DNA of 64,000 nt from Isoetes taiwanensis (lineage: Eukaryota > Streptophyta > Lycopodiopsida > Isoetales > Isoetaceae), in contig JAJEKV010000079.1 in assembly GCA_021234155.1 (NCBI GenBank), forward strand, positions 1 through 64,000. Reading direction: 5' to 3'. Each line of letters begins with the position of its first letter. Position 1 is the first letter of the stretch. Below are positions 11,885 to 25,222 of the stretch, in pieces. A program made the translations under genes and the position numbers. The notes under the pieces are model-generated. The model was not told the DNA's origin and made no database searches. It worked only from the letters and a program-made list of their open reading frames with translations.

Positions 11885-11957
11885 TTCCATTGCCGGGACT
11901 TGAACCCGGGTCGCTTGGGTGAAAGCCAAGTATCCTAACCAACTAGACTACAATGGA
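11885..11957 (-). tRNA. tRNA-Glu (UUC)
   Basis: Full-length consensus copy; its CUC partner at 12033-12106 has several stem changes and an extra AA. Confidence 0.92.
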
Positions 11958-14900
11958 ATTTCAAATGTTTTAAAAGAGTCAACCACCTCATTCAAGCAAA
12001 ATGCACATGATACAAAAGCTGAAAAATGAAATTCCATTGCCGAGACTTGAACCCGGGTCTCTCGAGTGAGAGCCGAAAGTATCCTAACCAACTAGACTAC
12101 AATGGAGATTAGCTACCTAAATAAAGGTTGTTCTTCAACCCACACTCATTAAAACATTTGTATCTGAGGCCTTTGGTGGTTACCATGAGATTCTCGACTT
12201 GCATAGTCAAAATTTCGCTTGCTTTAGAAAAAGCTCCATATAGAAGCATATTAGAGAGTCTCGAAACAAAAAGAATTCTCATGATTTAACATCAACATCA
12301 TAGTGCCAAACAGGAGCTGCAATCCAAAGAGCTCAACGAATGAATAAAAAGTATAAAGTATATCTTTCAATTCTTACTACTCAGAACGTATCCGATCGAC
12401 GATTAAGACCACAAATGATCCTCCACTCAAAATGCCTATTGAAGCATGGCCTCAAATCACACTAAATTCTAACACTTGAGTGTTACAAATTCCATTGCCG
12501 GACTTGAACCCGGGTCGCTTGGGTGAAAGCCAAGTATCCTAACCAACTAGACTACAATGGAATTTCAAATGTTTTAAAAGAGTCAACCACCTCATTCAAG
12601 CAAAATGCACATGATACGAAAGCTGAAAAATGAAATTCCATTGCCGGGACTTGAACCCGGTCTCTCTCGTGAGAGCCGAGTATCCTAACCAACTAGACTA
12701 CAATGGAGATTAGCTACCTAAATAAAGGTTGTTCTTCAACCCACACTCATTAAAAACATTTGTATCCGAGGCCTTTGGTGGTTACCATGAGATTCTCGAC
12801 TTGCATAGTCAAAATTTCGCTTGCTTTTAGAAAAAAAAGCTCCATATAGAAGCATATTAGAGAGTCTCAAACAAAAAGAATTCTCATGATTTAACATCAC
12901 ATCATAGTGCCAAACAGAGCAATCCAAAGAGCTCAACGAATGAATAAAGTATAAAGTATAAAGTATATCTTTCAATTTACTATCAGAACGTATATCCGAT
13001 CGACGAGATTAAGACCACAAATGATCCTCCACTGAAATGCCTATTGGAAGCATGGCCTCAAATCACACTAAATTCTAACACTTGAGTGTTACAAATTCCA
13101 TTGCCGGACTTGAACCCGGGTCGCTTGGGTGAAAGCCAAGTATCCTAACCAACTAGACTACAATGGAATTTAAAATGTTTTAAAAGAGTAAAACAACTCA
13201 TTCAAGCAAAATGCACATGATAAGAAAGCTGAAAAATGAAATTCCATTGCCGTGACTTGAACCCGGTCTCTCGGTGAGAGCCGAGTATCCTAACCAACTA
13301 GACTACAATGGAGATTAGCTACCTAAATAAAGGTTGTTCTTCAACCCACACTCATTAAAACATTTGTATCTGAGGCCTTTGGTGGTTACCATGAGATTCT
13401 CGACTTGCATAGTCAAAATTTCGCTTGCTTTAGAAAAAGCTCCATATAGAAGCATATTAGAGAGTCTCGAAACAAAAAGAATTCTCATGATTTAACATCA
13501 CATCATAGTGCCAAACATGAGCTGCAATCCAAAGAGCTCAACGAATGAATAAAGTATAAAGTATATCTACTTTAAAAGTATATCTTTCAATTTTTACTAC
13601 AGAAACGTATCCGATCGACGAGATTAAGACCACAAATGATCCTCCACTGAAATGCCTATTGGAAGCATGGCCTCAAATCACACTAAATTCTAACACTTGA
13701 GTGTTACAAATTCCATTGCCGGACTTGAACCCGGTCGCTTGGGTGAAAGCCAAGTATCCTAACCAACTAGACTACAATGGAATTTCAAATGTTTTAAAAG
13801 AGTCAACCACCTCATTCAAGCAAAATGCACATGATACCTAAAGCTGAAAAAATGAAATTCCATTGCCGGACTTGAACCCGGTCTCTCTCGGGTGAGAGCC
13901 GAGTATCCTAACCAACTAGACTACAATGGAGATTAGCTACCTAAATAAAGGTTGTTCTTCAACCCACACTCATTAAAACATTTGTATCTGAGGCCTTTGG
14001 TGGTTACCATGAGATTCTCGACTTGCATAGTCAAAATTTCGCTTGCTTTAGAAAAAGCTCCATAGAAGCATATTAGAGAGTCTCAAACAAAAAGAATTCT
14101 CATGATTTAACATCAACATCATAGTGCCAAACAGAGCTGCAATCCAAAGAGCTCAACTAATGAATAAAGTATAAAGTATATCTTTCAATTCTTACTACCG
14201 TAACGTATCCCCGATCGACGAGATTAAGACCACAAATGATCCTCCACTGAAATGCCTATTGGAAGCATGGCCTCAAATCACACTAAATTCTAACACTTGA
14301 GTGTTACAAATTCCATTGCCGGACTTGAACCCGGTCGCTTGGGTGAAAGCCAAGTATCCTAACCAACTAGACTACAATGGAATTTCAAATGTTTTAAAAG
14401 AGTCAACCACCTCATTCAAGCAAAATGCACATGATAATGAAAGCTGAAAAAATGAAATTCCATTGCCGGACTTGAACCCGGTCTCTCTCGGTGAGAGCCG
14501 AGTATCCTAACCAACTAGACTACAATGGAGATTAGCTACCTAAATAAAGGTTGTTCTTCAACCCACACTCATTAAAACATTTGTATCCGAGGCCTTTGGT
14601 GGTTACCATGAGATTCTCGACTTGCATAGTCAAAATTTCGCTTGCTTTAGAAAAAAAGCTCCATATAGAAGCATATTAGAGAGTCTCAAACAAAAAAGAA
14701 TTCTCATGATTTAACATCAACATCATAGTGCCAAACAGAGCTGCAATCCAAAGAGCTCAAACGAATGAATAAAGTATAAAGTATATCTTTCAATTCTTAC
14801 TACCAGAAACGTATCCGATCGACGAGATTAAGACCACAAATGATCCTCCACTGAAATGCCTATTGGAAGCATGGCCTCAAATCACACTAAATTCTAACAC

Positions 14901-16114
14901 TTGAGTGTTACAAATTCCATTGCCGGACTTGAACCCGGTCGCTTGGGTGAAAGCCAAGTATCCTAACCAACTAGACTACAATGGAATTTCAAATGTTTTA
15001 AAAGAGTCAACCACCTCATTCAAGCAAAATGCACATGATAATGAAAGCTGAAAAAATGAAATTCCATTGCCGGACTTGAACCCGGTCTCTCGGTGAGAGC
15101 CGAGTATCCTAACCAACTAGACTACAATGGAGATTAGCTACCTAAATAAAGGTTGTTCTTCAACCCACACTCATTAAAACATTTGTATCCGAGGCCTTTG
15201 GTGGTTACCATGAGATTCTCGACTTGCATAGTCAAAATTTCGCTTGCTTTTAGAAAAAAGCTCCATATAGAAGCATATTAGAGAGTCTCAAACAAAAAGA
15301 ATTCTCATGATTTAACATCAACATCATAGTGCCAAACAGAGCTGCAATCCAAAGAGAGCTCAACGAAATGAATAAAGTATAAAGTATATCTTTCAATTTT
15401 ACTATCAGAACGTATCCGATCGACGAGATTAAGACCACAAATGATCCTCCACTGAAATGCCTATTGGAAGCATGGCCTCAAATCACACTAAATTCTAACA
15501 CTTGAGTGTTACAAATTCCATTGCCGGACTTGAACCCGGTCGCTTGGGTGAAAGCCAAGTATCCTAACCAACTAGACTACAATGGAATTTCAAATGTTTT
15601 AAAAAGAGTCAACCACCTCATTCAAGCAAAATGCACATGATACTTAAAGCTGAAAAAATGAAATTCCATTGCCGGACTTGAACCCGGTCTCTCGGGTGAG
15701 AGCCGAGTATCCTAACCAACTAGACTACAATGGAGATTAGCTACCTAAATAAAGGTTGTTCTTCAACCCACACTCATTAAAACATTTGTATCCGAGGCCT
15801 TTGGTGGTTAGCATGAGATTCTCGACTTGCATAGTCAAAATTTCGCTTGCTTTAGAAAAAGCTCCATATAGAAGCATATTAGAGAGTCTCGAAACAAAAA
15901 GAATTCTCATGATTTAACATCAATCATAGTGCCAAACAGAGCTGCAATCCAAAGAGCTCAACTAATGAATAAAGTATAAAGTATATCTTTCAATTTTTAC
16001 TATCAGAACGTATCCGATCGACGAGATTAAGACCACAAATGATCCTCCACTCGAAATGCCTATTGGAAGCATGGCCTCAAATCACACTAAATTCTAACAC
16101 TTGAGTGTTACAAA

Positions 16115-16187
16115 TTCCATTGCCGGGACTTGAACCCGGGTCGCTTGGGTGAAAGCCAAGTATCCTAACCAACTAGACTACAATGGA
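16115..16187 (-). tRNA. tRNA-Glu (UUC)
   Basis: Full-length consensus copy within a stretch (12.4-18.5 kb) of otherwise contracted copies. Confidence 0.92.
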
Positions 16188-16720
16188 ATTTCAAATGTTT
16201 TAAAAGAGTCAACCACCTCATTCAAGCAAAATGCACATGATACTTAAAGCTGAAAAAAATGAAATTCCATTGCCGGACTTGAACCCGGTCTCTCGGTGAG
16301 AGCCGAAAGTATCCTAACCAACTAGACTACAATGGAGATTAGCTACCTAAATAAAGGTTGTTCTTCAACCCACACTCATTAAAACATTTGTATCTGAGGC
16401 CTTTGGTGGTTACCATGAGATTCTCGACTTGCATAGTCAAAATTTCGCTTGCTCTAGAAAAAGCTCCATATAGAAGCATATTAGAGAGTCTCGAAACAAA
16501 AAGAATTCTCATGATTTAACATCAACATCATAGTGCCAAACAGGAGCTGCAATCCAAAGAGCTCAACGAATGAATAAAGTATAAAGTATATATCTTCAAT
16601 TCTTACTATCAGAACGTATCCGATCGACGAGATTAAGACCACAAATGATCCTCCACTCGAAATGCCTATTGCAAGCATGGCCTCAAATCACACTAAATTC
16701 TAACACTTGAGTGTTACAAA

Positions 16721-16793
16721 TTCCATTGCCGGGACTTGAACCCGGGTCGCTTGGGTGAAAGCCAAGTATCCTAACCAACTAGACTACAATGGA
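16721..16793 (-). tRNA. tRNA-Glu (UUC)
   Basis: Full-length consensus copy; partner CUC at 16869 has one T-stem mismatch. Confidence 0.92.
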
Positions 16794-16868
16794 ATTTCAA
16801 ATGTTTTAAAAGAGTCAACCACCTCATTCAAGCAAAATGCACATGATACTAAAGCTGAAAAAATGAAA

Positions 16869-16941
16869 TTCCATTGCCGAGACTTGAACCCGGGTCTCTC
16901 GGGTGAGAGCCGAGTATCCTAACCAACTAGACTACAATGGA
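16869..16941 (-). tRNA. tRNA-Glu (CUC), one T-stem change
   Basis: 73 nt; + strand gccgagac in place of gccgggac changes one T-stem C to T (G-U pair possible). Anticodon CTC intact. Confidence 0.75.
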
Positions 16942-18584
16942 GATTAGCTACCTAAATAAAGGTTGTTCTTCAACCCACACTCATTAAAACATTTGTATCC
17001 GAGGCCTTTGGTGGTTAGCATGAGATTCTCGACTTGCATAGTCAAAATTTCGCTTGCTTTAGAAAAAGCTCCATATAGAAGCATATTAGAGATTAGCTCT
17101 CAAAACAAAAAAGAATTCTCATGATTTAACATCAACATCATAGTGCCAAACAGAGAGCAAATCCAAAGAGCTCAACTAATGAATAAAGTATAAAGTATAT
17201 CTTTCAATTCTTACTACCAGAACGCGTATCCGATCGACGAGATTAAGACCACAAATGATCCTCCACTCAAATGCCTATTGGAAGCATGGCCTCAAATCAC
17301 ACTAAATTCTAACACTTGAGTGTTACAAATTCCATTGCCGGACTTGAACCCGGTCGCTTGGGTGAAAGCCAAGTATCCTAACCAACTAGACTACAATGGA
17401 ATTTCAAATGTTTTAAAAGAGTCAACCACCTCATTCAAGCAAAATGCACATGATACTTAAAGCTGAAAAAATGAAATTCCATTGCCGGACTTGAACCCGG
17501 TCTCTCGGTGAGAGCCGAGTATCCTAACCAACTAGACTACAATGGAGATTAGCTACCTAAATAAAGGTTGTTCTTCAACCCACACTCATTAAAACATTTG
17601 TATCCGAGGCCTTTGGTGGTTACCATGAGATTCTCGACTTGCATAGTCAAAATTTCGCTTGCTTTTAGAAAAAGCTCCATATAGAAGCATATTAGAGAGT
17701 CTCAAAACAAAAAGAATTCTCATGATTTAACATCAATCATAGTGCCAAACAGAGCTGCAATCCAAAGAGCTCAACTAATGAATAAAGTATAAAGTATATC
17801 TTTCAATTCTTACTACCAGAATGTATCCGATCGACGAGATTAAGACCACAAATGATCCTCCACTGAAATGCCTATTGGAAGCATGGCCTCAAATCACACT
17901 AAATTCTAACACTTGAGTGTTACAAATTCCATTGCCGGACTTGAACCCGGTCGCTTGGGTGAAAGCCAAGTATCCTAACCAACTAGACTACAATGGAATT
18001 TCAAATGTTTTAAAAGAGTCAACCACCTCATTCAAGCAAAATGCACATGATACTGAAGCTGAAAAATGAAATTCCATTGCCGGACTTGAACACCCGGTCT
18101 CTCTGGGTGAGAGCCGAAAGTATCCTAACCAACTAGACTACAATGGAGATTAGCTACCTAAATAAAGGTTGTTCTTCAACCCACACTCATTAAAACATTT
18201 GTATCCGAGGCCTTTGGTGGTTACCATGAGATTCTCGACTTGCATAGTCAAAATTTCGCTTGCTTTAGAAAAAAGCTCCATATAGAAGCATATTAGAGAG
18301 TCTCAAACAAAAAGAATTCTCATGATTTAACATCACATCATAGTGCCAAACAGAGCTCCCAAAGAGCTCAACGAATGAATAAAGTATAAAGTATATCTTT
18401 TTCAATTCTACTACCATCAGAACGTATCCGATCGACGAGATTAAGACCACAAATGATCCTCCACTGAAATGCCTATTGGAAGCATGGCCTCAAATCACAC
18501 TAAATTCTAACACTTGAGTGTTACAAATTCCATTGCCGGGACTTGAACCCGGTCGCTTGGGTGAAAGCCAAGTATCCTAACCAA

Positions 18585-18840
18585 CTAGACTGAAAGCCCA
18601 AGTATCCTAACCAACTAGACTACAATGGAATGGAATTTTGCCGACTTGAACCCGGAAATCCTAACCAACTAGACTGTTTTAAAAAGAGTCAACCACCCAT
18701 GAGATTCAAGCAAAAAAAAAAAGCTGCACATGATAAACAAAAAAAAAGTCAAAAAAAAAATTCCATTGCCGATGTTGAACCCGGGATATCCACTTGAAAA
18801 ATGAGAGCCGAGTATCCTAAAATGAAATTCCAACTATCCT
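18585..18840. repeat. Scrambled array segment
   Basis: Short pieces of the unit (tRNA 5' ends, spacer words, A-runs) are joined out of order between normal units. No usable tRNA copy is present. It may be a rearrangement or a poor consensus. Confidence 0.75.
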
Positions 18841-19268
18841 AACCAACTAGACTACAATGGAGATTAGCTACCTAAATAAAGGTTGTTCTTCAACCCACAG
18901 TCATTAAAACATTTGTATCTGAGGCCTTTGGTGGTTACCATGAGATTCTCGACTTGCATAGTCAAAATTTCGCTTGCTCTAGAAAAAGCTCCATATAGAA
19001 GCATATTAGAGAGTCTCGAAACAAAAAGAATTCTCATGATTTAACATCAACATCATAGTGCCAAACAGGAGCTGCAATCCAAAGAGCTCAACGAATGAAT
19101 AAAGTATAAAGTATATCTTTCAATTCTTACTACTGTAACGTGTATCCGATCGAGTAGTAACGTGTATCCGATCGACGAGATTAAGACCACAAATGATCCT
19201 CCACTCGAAATGCCTATTGGAAGCATGGCCTCAAATCACACTAAATTCTAACACTTGAGTGTTACAAA

Positions 19269-19341
19269 TTCCATTGCCGGGACTTGAACCCGGGTCGCTT
19301 GGGTGAAAGCCAAGTATCCTAACCAACTAGACTACAATGGA
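19269..19341 (-). tRNA. tRNA-Glu (UUC)
   Basis: Full-length consensus copy. The preceding unit has a short duplicated gtaacgtgtatccgatcga near 19136-19170. Confidence 0.92.
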
Positions 19342-19846
19342 ATTTCAAATGTTTTAAAAGAGTCAACCACCTCATTCAAGCAAAATGCACATGATACTTA
19401 AAGTCTAAAATGAAATTCCATTGCGGGACTTGAACCCGGTCTCTCGGTGAGAGAGCCGAGTATCCTAACCAACTAGACTACAATGGAGATTAGCTACCTA
19501 AATAAAGGTTGTTCTTCAACCCACACTCATTAAAACATTTGTATCTGAGGCCTTTGGTGGTTACCATGAGATTCTCGACTTGCATAGTCAAAATTTCGCT
19601 TGCTTTAGAAAAAGCTCCATATAGAAGCATATTAGAGAGTCTCGAAACAAAAAGAATTCTCATGATTTAACATCACATCATAAAGAGCTCAACGAATGAA
19701 TAAAGTATAAAGTATATCTTTCAATTCTTACTACATCAGAACGTATCCGATCGACGAGATTAAGACCATAAATGATCCTCCACTGAAATGCCTATTGGAA
19801 GCATGGCCTCAAAGCACACTAAATTCTAACACTTGAGTGTTACAAA

Positions 19847-19919
19847 TTCCATTGCCGGGACTTGAACTCGGGTCGCTTGGGTGAAAGCCAAGTATCCTAA
19901 CCAACTAGACTACAATGGA
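19847..19919 (-). tRNA. tRNA-Glu (UUC), T-stem mismatch
   Basis: 73 nt; + strand gaactcggg instead of gaacccggg gives one T-stem mismatch. Anticodon TTC and all other stems are intact. Confidence 0.75.
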
Positions 19920-20444
19920 ATTTCAAATATTTTAAAAGAGTCAAGCCACCACCTCATTCAAGCAAAATGCACATGATAATAAAGCTGAAAAAATGAAATT
20001 CCATTGCCGGACTTGAACCCGGTCTCTCGGTGAGAGCCGAGTATCCTAACCAACTAGACTACAATGGAGATTAGCTACCTAAATAAAGGTTGTTCTTCAA
20101 CCCACACTCATTAAAACATTTGTATCTGAGGCCTTTGGTGGTTACCATGAGATTCTCGACTTGCATAGTCAAAATTTCGCTTGCTTTTAGAAAAAGCTCC
20201 ATATAGAAGCATATTAGAGAGTCTCAAACAAAAAGAATTCTCATGATTTAACATCAACAATAGTGCCAAACAGCAAATCCAAAGAGCTCAACGAATGAAT
20301 AAAGTATAAAGTATATCTTTCAATTCTTACTACCAGAACGTATCCGATCGACGAGATTAAGACCATAAATGATCCTCCACTCGAAATGCCTATTGGAAGC
20401 ATGGCCTCAAATCACACTAAATTCTAACACTTGAGTGTTACAAA

Positions 20445-20517
20445 TTCCATTGCCGGGACTTGAACCCGGGTCGCTTGGGTGAAAGCCAAGTATCCTAACC
20501 AACTAGACTACAATGGA
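20445..20517 (-). tRNA. tRNA-Glu (UUC)
   Basis: Full-length consensus copy; intact pair with 20595 across a slightly longer 77-bp spacer. Confidence 0.93.
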
Positions 20518-20594
20518 ATTTCAAATGTTTTAAAAGAGTCAAACACCTCATTCAAGCAAAATGCACATGATACCTAAAGTCTGAAAAAATGAAA

Positions 20595-20667
20595 TTCCAT
20601 TGCCGGGACTTGAACCCGGGTCTCTCGGGTGAGAGCCGAGTATCCTAACCAACTAGACTACAATGGA
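20595..20667 (-). tRNA. tRNA-Glu (CUC)
   Basis: Full-length consensus copy; the downstream T-run is six T long here. Confidence 0.93.
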
Positions 20668-21044
20668 GATTAGCTACCTAAATAAAGGTTGTTCTTCAAC
20701 CCACACTCATTAAAACATTTGTATCTGAGGCCTTTGGTGGTTACCATGAGATTCTCGACTTGCATAGTCAAAATTTCGCTTGCTTTAGAAAAAGCTCCAT
20801 ATAGAAGCATATTAGAGAGTCTCGAAACAAAAAGAATTCTCATGATTTAACATCAACATCATAGTGCCAAACAGGACCAAAGAGCTCAACGAATGAATAA
20901 AGTATAAAGTATATCTTTCAATTCTTACTACTGTAACGTGTATCCGATCGACGAGATTAAGACCACAAATGATCCTCCACTCGAAATGCCTATTGGAAGC
21001 ATGGCCTCAAATCACACTAAATTCTAACACTTGAGTGTTACAAA

Positions 21045-21117
21045 TTCCATTGCCGGGACTTGAACCCGGGTCGCTTGGGTGAAAGCCAAGTATCCTAACC
21101 AACTAGACTACAATGGA
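21045..21117 (-). tRNA. tRNA-Glu (UUC)
   Basis: Full-length consensus copy; intact pair with 21192. Confidence 0.93.
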
Positions 21118-21191
21118 ATTTCAAATGTTTTAAAAGAGTCAACCACCTCATTCAAGCAAAATGCACATGATACGAAAGCTGAAAAATGAAA

Positions 21192-21264
21192 TTCCATTGC
21201 CGGGACTTGAACCCGGGTCTCTCGGGTGAGAGCCGAGTATCCTAACCAACTAGACTACAATGGA
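21192..21264 (-). tRNA. tRNA-Glu (CUC)
   Basis: Full-length consensus copy; intact pair with 21045. Confidence 0.93.
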
Positions 21265-21667
21265 GATTAGCTACCTAAATAAAGGTTGTTCTTCAACCCA
21301 CACTCATTAAAACATTTGTATCTGAGGCCTTTGGTGGTTACCATGAGATTCTCGACTTGCATAGTCAAAATTTCGCTTGCTTTAGAAAAAGCTCCATATA
21401 GAAGCATATTAGAGAGTCTCGAAACAAAAAGAATTCTCATGTATTTAACATCAACAATAGTGCCAAACAGAGCTGCAATCCAAAGAGCTCAACGAATGAA
21501 TAAAGTATAAAGTATATATATCTTTCAATTCTTACTACCAGAACGTATCCGATCGGGGATCTAGATCGACGAGATTAAGATCACAAATGATCCTCCACTC
21601 GAAATGCCTATTGGAAGCATGGCCTCAAAGCACACACACTAAATTCTAACGTTTGAGTAGTTACAAA

Positions 21668-21740
21668 TTCCATTGCCGGGACTTGAACCCGGGTCGCTTG
21701 GGTGAAAGCCAAGTATCCTAACCAACTAGACTACAATGGA
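21668..21740 (-). tRNA. tRNA-Glu (UUC)
   Basis: Full-length consensus copy. Its 3' flank is altered (aacgtttgagtagtt in place of aacacttgagtgtt). Confidence 0.93.
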
Positions 21741-21814
21741 ATTTCAAATGTTTTAAAAGAGTCAACCACCTCATTCAAGCAAAATGCACATGATACGAAA
21801 GCTGAAGAATGAAA

Positions 21815-21887
21815 TTCCATTGCCGGGACTTGAACCCGGGTCTCTCGGGTGAGAGCCGAGTATCCTAACCAACTAGACTACAATGGA
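21815..21887 (-). tRNA. tRNA-Glu (CUC)
   Basis: Full-length consensus copy, but the usual T5 run is interrupted (minus strand CATTCTTCAGC), so termination may be weaker. Confidence 0.92.
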
Positions 21888-22252
21888 GATTAGCTACCTA
21901 AATAAAGGTTGTTCTTCAACTCACACTCATTAAAATATTTGTATCTGAGGCCTTTGGTGGTACCATGAGATTCTCGACTTGCATAGTCAAAATTTCGCTT
22001 TGTTTTAGAAAAAAGCTCCATATAGAAGCATATTAGAGAGTCTCGAAACAAAAAGAATTCTCATGATTTAACATCAACATCATAGTGCCAAACAGGAGCT
22101 GCAATCCAAAGAGCTCAACGAATGAATAAAGTATAAAGTATATCTTTCAATTTTACTATTGCCGATCGACTTAAGACCACAAATGATCCTCCACCACTCA
22201 AATGCCTATTGGAAGCATGGCCTCAAATCACACTAAATTCTAACACTTGAAA

Positions 22253-22455
22253 ATTGGGACTTGAACCCGGTCGCTTTGGGTGAAAGCCATTATCCTAACC
22301 AACTAGACTACAATGGAATTTCAAATGTTTTAAAAGAGTTCATTCAAGCAAATGCACATGATACCTAAAAGCAAAAATGAAATTCCATTGTTTAGACTTG
22401 AACCCGGTCCTCGGTGAGAGCCGAAGTATCCTAAAACCAACTAGACTACAATGGA
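22253..22455 (-). pseudogene. Degraded UUC/CUC tRNA-Glu pair
   Basis: The UUC copy (22253-22320) has lost its acceptor 3' end and has indels in the anticodon arm. The CUC copy (22384-22455) has a disrupted T stem, shortened anticodon stem and extra A residues. Confidence 0.85.
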
Positions 22456-22824
22456 GATTAGCTACCTAAATAAAGGTTGTTCTTCAACCCACACTCATTA
22501 AAACATTTGTATCTGAGGCCTTTGGTGGTTACCAAATTCTCGACTTGCATAGTCAAAATTTTGAAAAAAAGCTCCATATAGAAGCATATTAGAGAGTCTC
22601 AAACAAAAAGAATTCTCATGATTTAACATCAACAAGCATAGTGCCAAACAGAGTCAATCCAAAGAGCTCAACGAATGAATAAAGTATAAAGTATATCTTT
22701 CAATTCTTACTAATCAGAACGTATCCGATCGACGAGATTAAGACCATAAATGATCCTCCACTGAAATGCCTATTGGAAGCATGGCCTCAAATCACACTAA
22801 ATTCTAACACTTGAGTGTTACAAA

Positions 22825-22897
22825 TTCCATTGCCGGGACTTGAACCCGGGTCGCTTGGGTGAAAGCCAAGTATCCTAACCAACTAGACTACAATGGA
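22825..22897 (-). tRNA. tRNA-Glu (UUC)
   Basis: Full-length consensus copy; intact pair with 22975. Confidence 0.93.
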
Positions 22898-22974
22898 ATT
22901 TAAAATGTTTTAAAAGAGTCAACCACCTCATTCAAGCAAAATGCACATGATACCTAAAAGCTGAAAAAATGAAA

Positions 22975-23047
22975 TTCCATTGCCGGGACTTGAACCCGGG
23001 TCTCTCGGGTGAGAGCCGAGTATCCTAACCAACTAGACTACAATGGA
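22975..23047 (-). tRNA. tRNA-Glu (CUC)
   Basis: Full-length consensus copy; downstream T6 run. Confidence 0.93.
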
Positions 23048-23414
23048 GATTAGCTACCTAAATAAAGGTTGTTCTTCAACCCACACTCATTAAAACATTT
23101 GTATCTGAGGCCTTTGGTGGTTACCATGAGATTCTCGACTTGCATTGTCAAAATTTCGCTTGCTTTAGAAAAAGCTCCATATAGAAGCATATTAGAGAGT
23201 CTCGAAACAAAAAGAATTCTCATGATTTAACATCAACAAGCTGCAATCCAAAGAGCTCAACGAATGAATAAAGTATAAAGTATATCTTTCAATTCTTACT
23301 ATGTAACGTGTATCCGATCGACGAGATTAAGATCACAAATAATCCACCACTCAAAATGCCTATTGGAAGCATGGCCTCAAATCACACTAAATTCTAACAC
23401 TTGAGTGTTACAAA

Positions 23415-23487
23415 TTCCATTGCCGGGACTTGAACCCGGGTCGCTTGGGTGAAAGCCAAGTATCCTAACCAACTAGACTACAATGGA
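23415..23487 (-). tRNA. tRNA-Glu (UUC)
   Basis: Full-length consensus copy. Its CUC partner (23565-23637) carries a T-stem change and an acceptor-stem mismatch (caatgaag). Confidence 0.92.
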
Positions 23488-24031
23488 ATTTCAAATGTTT
23501 TAAAAGAGTCAACCACCTCATTCAAGCAAAATGCACATGATAAAAAAAAGTCTAAAAAATGAAATTCCATTGCCGGGACTTGAACCCAGGTCTCTCGGGT
23601 GAGAGCCGAGTATCCTAACCAACTAGACTACAATGAAGATTAGCTACCTAAATAAAGGTTGTTCTTCAACCCACACTCATTAAAACATTTGTATCTGAGG
23701 CCTTTGGTGGTTACCATGAGATTCTCGACTTGCATTGTCAAAAAAATCGCTTGTTTTAGAAAAAAAAAGCTCCATATAGAAGCATATTAGAGAGTCTCAA
23801 ACAAACAAAAAGAATTCTCATGATTTAACATCAACAAGCAAAAAGAATTCCAATCCAAAGAGCTCAACAGAATGAAAGAGCTAAAATGAATAAAGTAAAG
23901 TATATCTTTCAATTCTTACTACAGAACGTATCCGATCGACGAGATTAAGACCATAAATGATCCTCCACTGAAATGCCTATTGGAAGCATGGCCTCAAATC
24001 ACACTAAATTCTAACACTTGAGTGTTACAAA

Positions 24032-24103
24032 TTCCATTGCCGGACTTGAACCCTGGTCTCTTGGGTGATAGCCTAGTATCCTAACCAACTAGACTACAAT
24101 GGA
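24032..24103 (-). pseudogene. tRNA-Glu-derived copy with anticodon AUC
   Basis: At the UUC position of the unit, the anticodon loop reads CTATCAC, so the anticodon triplet is ATC (Asp) instead of TTC. The anticodon stem is partly mismatched (CTAGG/CCAAG) and the T arm has lost one base. The fold is weakened, so it is probably a pseudogene. Confidence 0.75.
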
Positions 24104-24627
24104 ATTTCAAATGTTTTAAAAGAGTCAACCACCTCATTCAAGCAAAATGCACATGATACTGAAAGCTGAAAAATGAAATTCCATTGCCGGACTTGAACCC
24201 GGGTCTCTCGGTGAGAGCCGAGTATCCTAACCAACTAGACTACAATGGAGATTAGCTACCTAAATAAAGGTTGTTCTTCAACCCACACTCATTAAAACAT
24301 TTGTATCCGAGGCCTTTGGTGGTTACCATGAGATTCTCGACTTGCATAGTCAAAATTTCGCTTGCTTTTAGAAAAAGCTCCATATAGAAGCATATTAGAG
24401 AGTCTCAAAACAAAAGAATTCTCATGATTTAACATCAACATAGTGCCAAAGAGCTGCAATCCAAAGAATAAACGAATGAATAAAGTATAAAGTATATCTT
24501 TCAATTCTTACTATCAGAACGTGTATCCGATCGACGAGATTAAGACCATAAATGATCCTCCACTCGAAATGCCTATTGGAAGCATGGCCTCAAATCACAC
24601 TAAATTCTAACACTTGAGTGTTACAAA

Positions 24628-24700
24628 TTCCATTGCTGGGACTTGAACCCGGGTCGCTTGGGTGAAAGCCAAGTATCCTAACCAACTAGACTACAATGGA
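24628..24700 (-). tRNA. tRNA-Glu (UUC), one T-stem mismatch
   Basis: The gctggg variant (T stem CCGGG/CCCAG); otherwise consensus. Confidence 0.78.
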
Positions 24701-24774
24701 ATTTCAAATGTTTTAAAAGAGTCAACCACCTCATTCAAGCAAAATGCACATGATACGAAAGCTGAAAAATGAAA

Positions 24775-24847
24775 TTCCATTGCCGGGACTTGAACCCGGG
24801 GCTCTCGGGTGAGAGCCGAGTATCCTAACCAACTAGACTACAATGGA
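24775..24847 (-). tRNA. tRNA-Glu (CUC), variable-loop change
   Basis: 73 nt; a single A-to-C change in the variable loop (minus strand GAGAGCCCC). All stems pair. Confidence 0.85.
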
Positions 24848-25222
24848 GATTAGCTACCTAAATAAAGGTTGTTCTTCAACCCACACTCATTAAAACATTT
24901 GTATCTGAGGCCTTTGGTGGTTACCATGAGATTCTCGACTTGCATAGTCAAAATTTCGCTTGCTTTAGAAAAAGCTCCATATAGAAGCATATTAGAGAGT
25001 CTCGAAACAAAAAGAATTCTCATGATTTAACATCAACAAGCTGCAATCCAAAGAGCTCAACGAATGAATAAAGTATAAAGTATATCTTTCAATTCTTACC
25101 AACATCAACAAGTGTATCCGATCGACGAATAAAGATTAAGACCATAAATGATCCTCCACTGAAATGCCTATTGGAAGCATGGCCTCAAATCACACTAAAT
25201 TCTAACACTTGAGTGTTACAAA

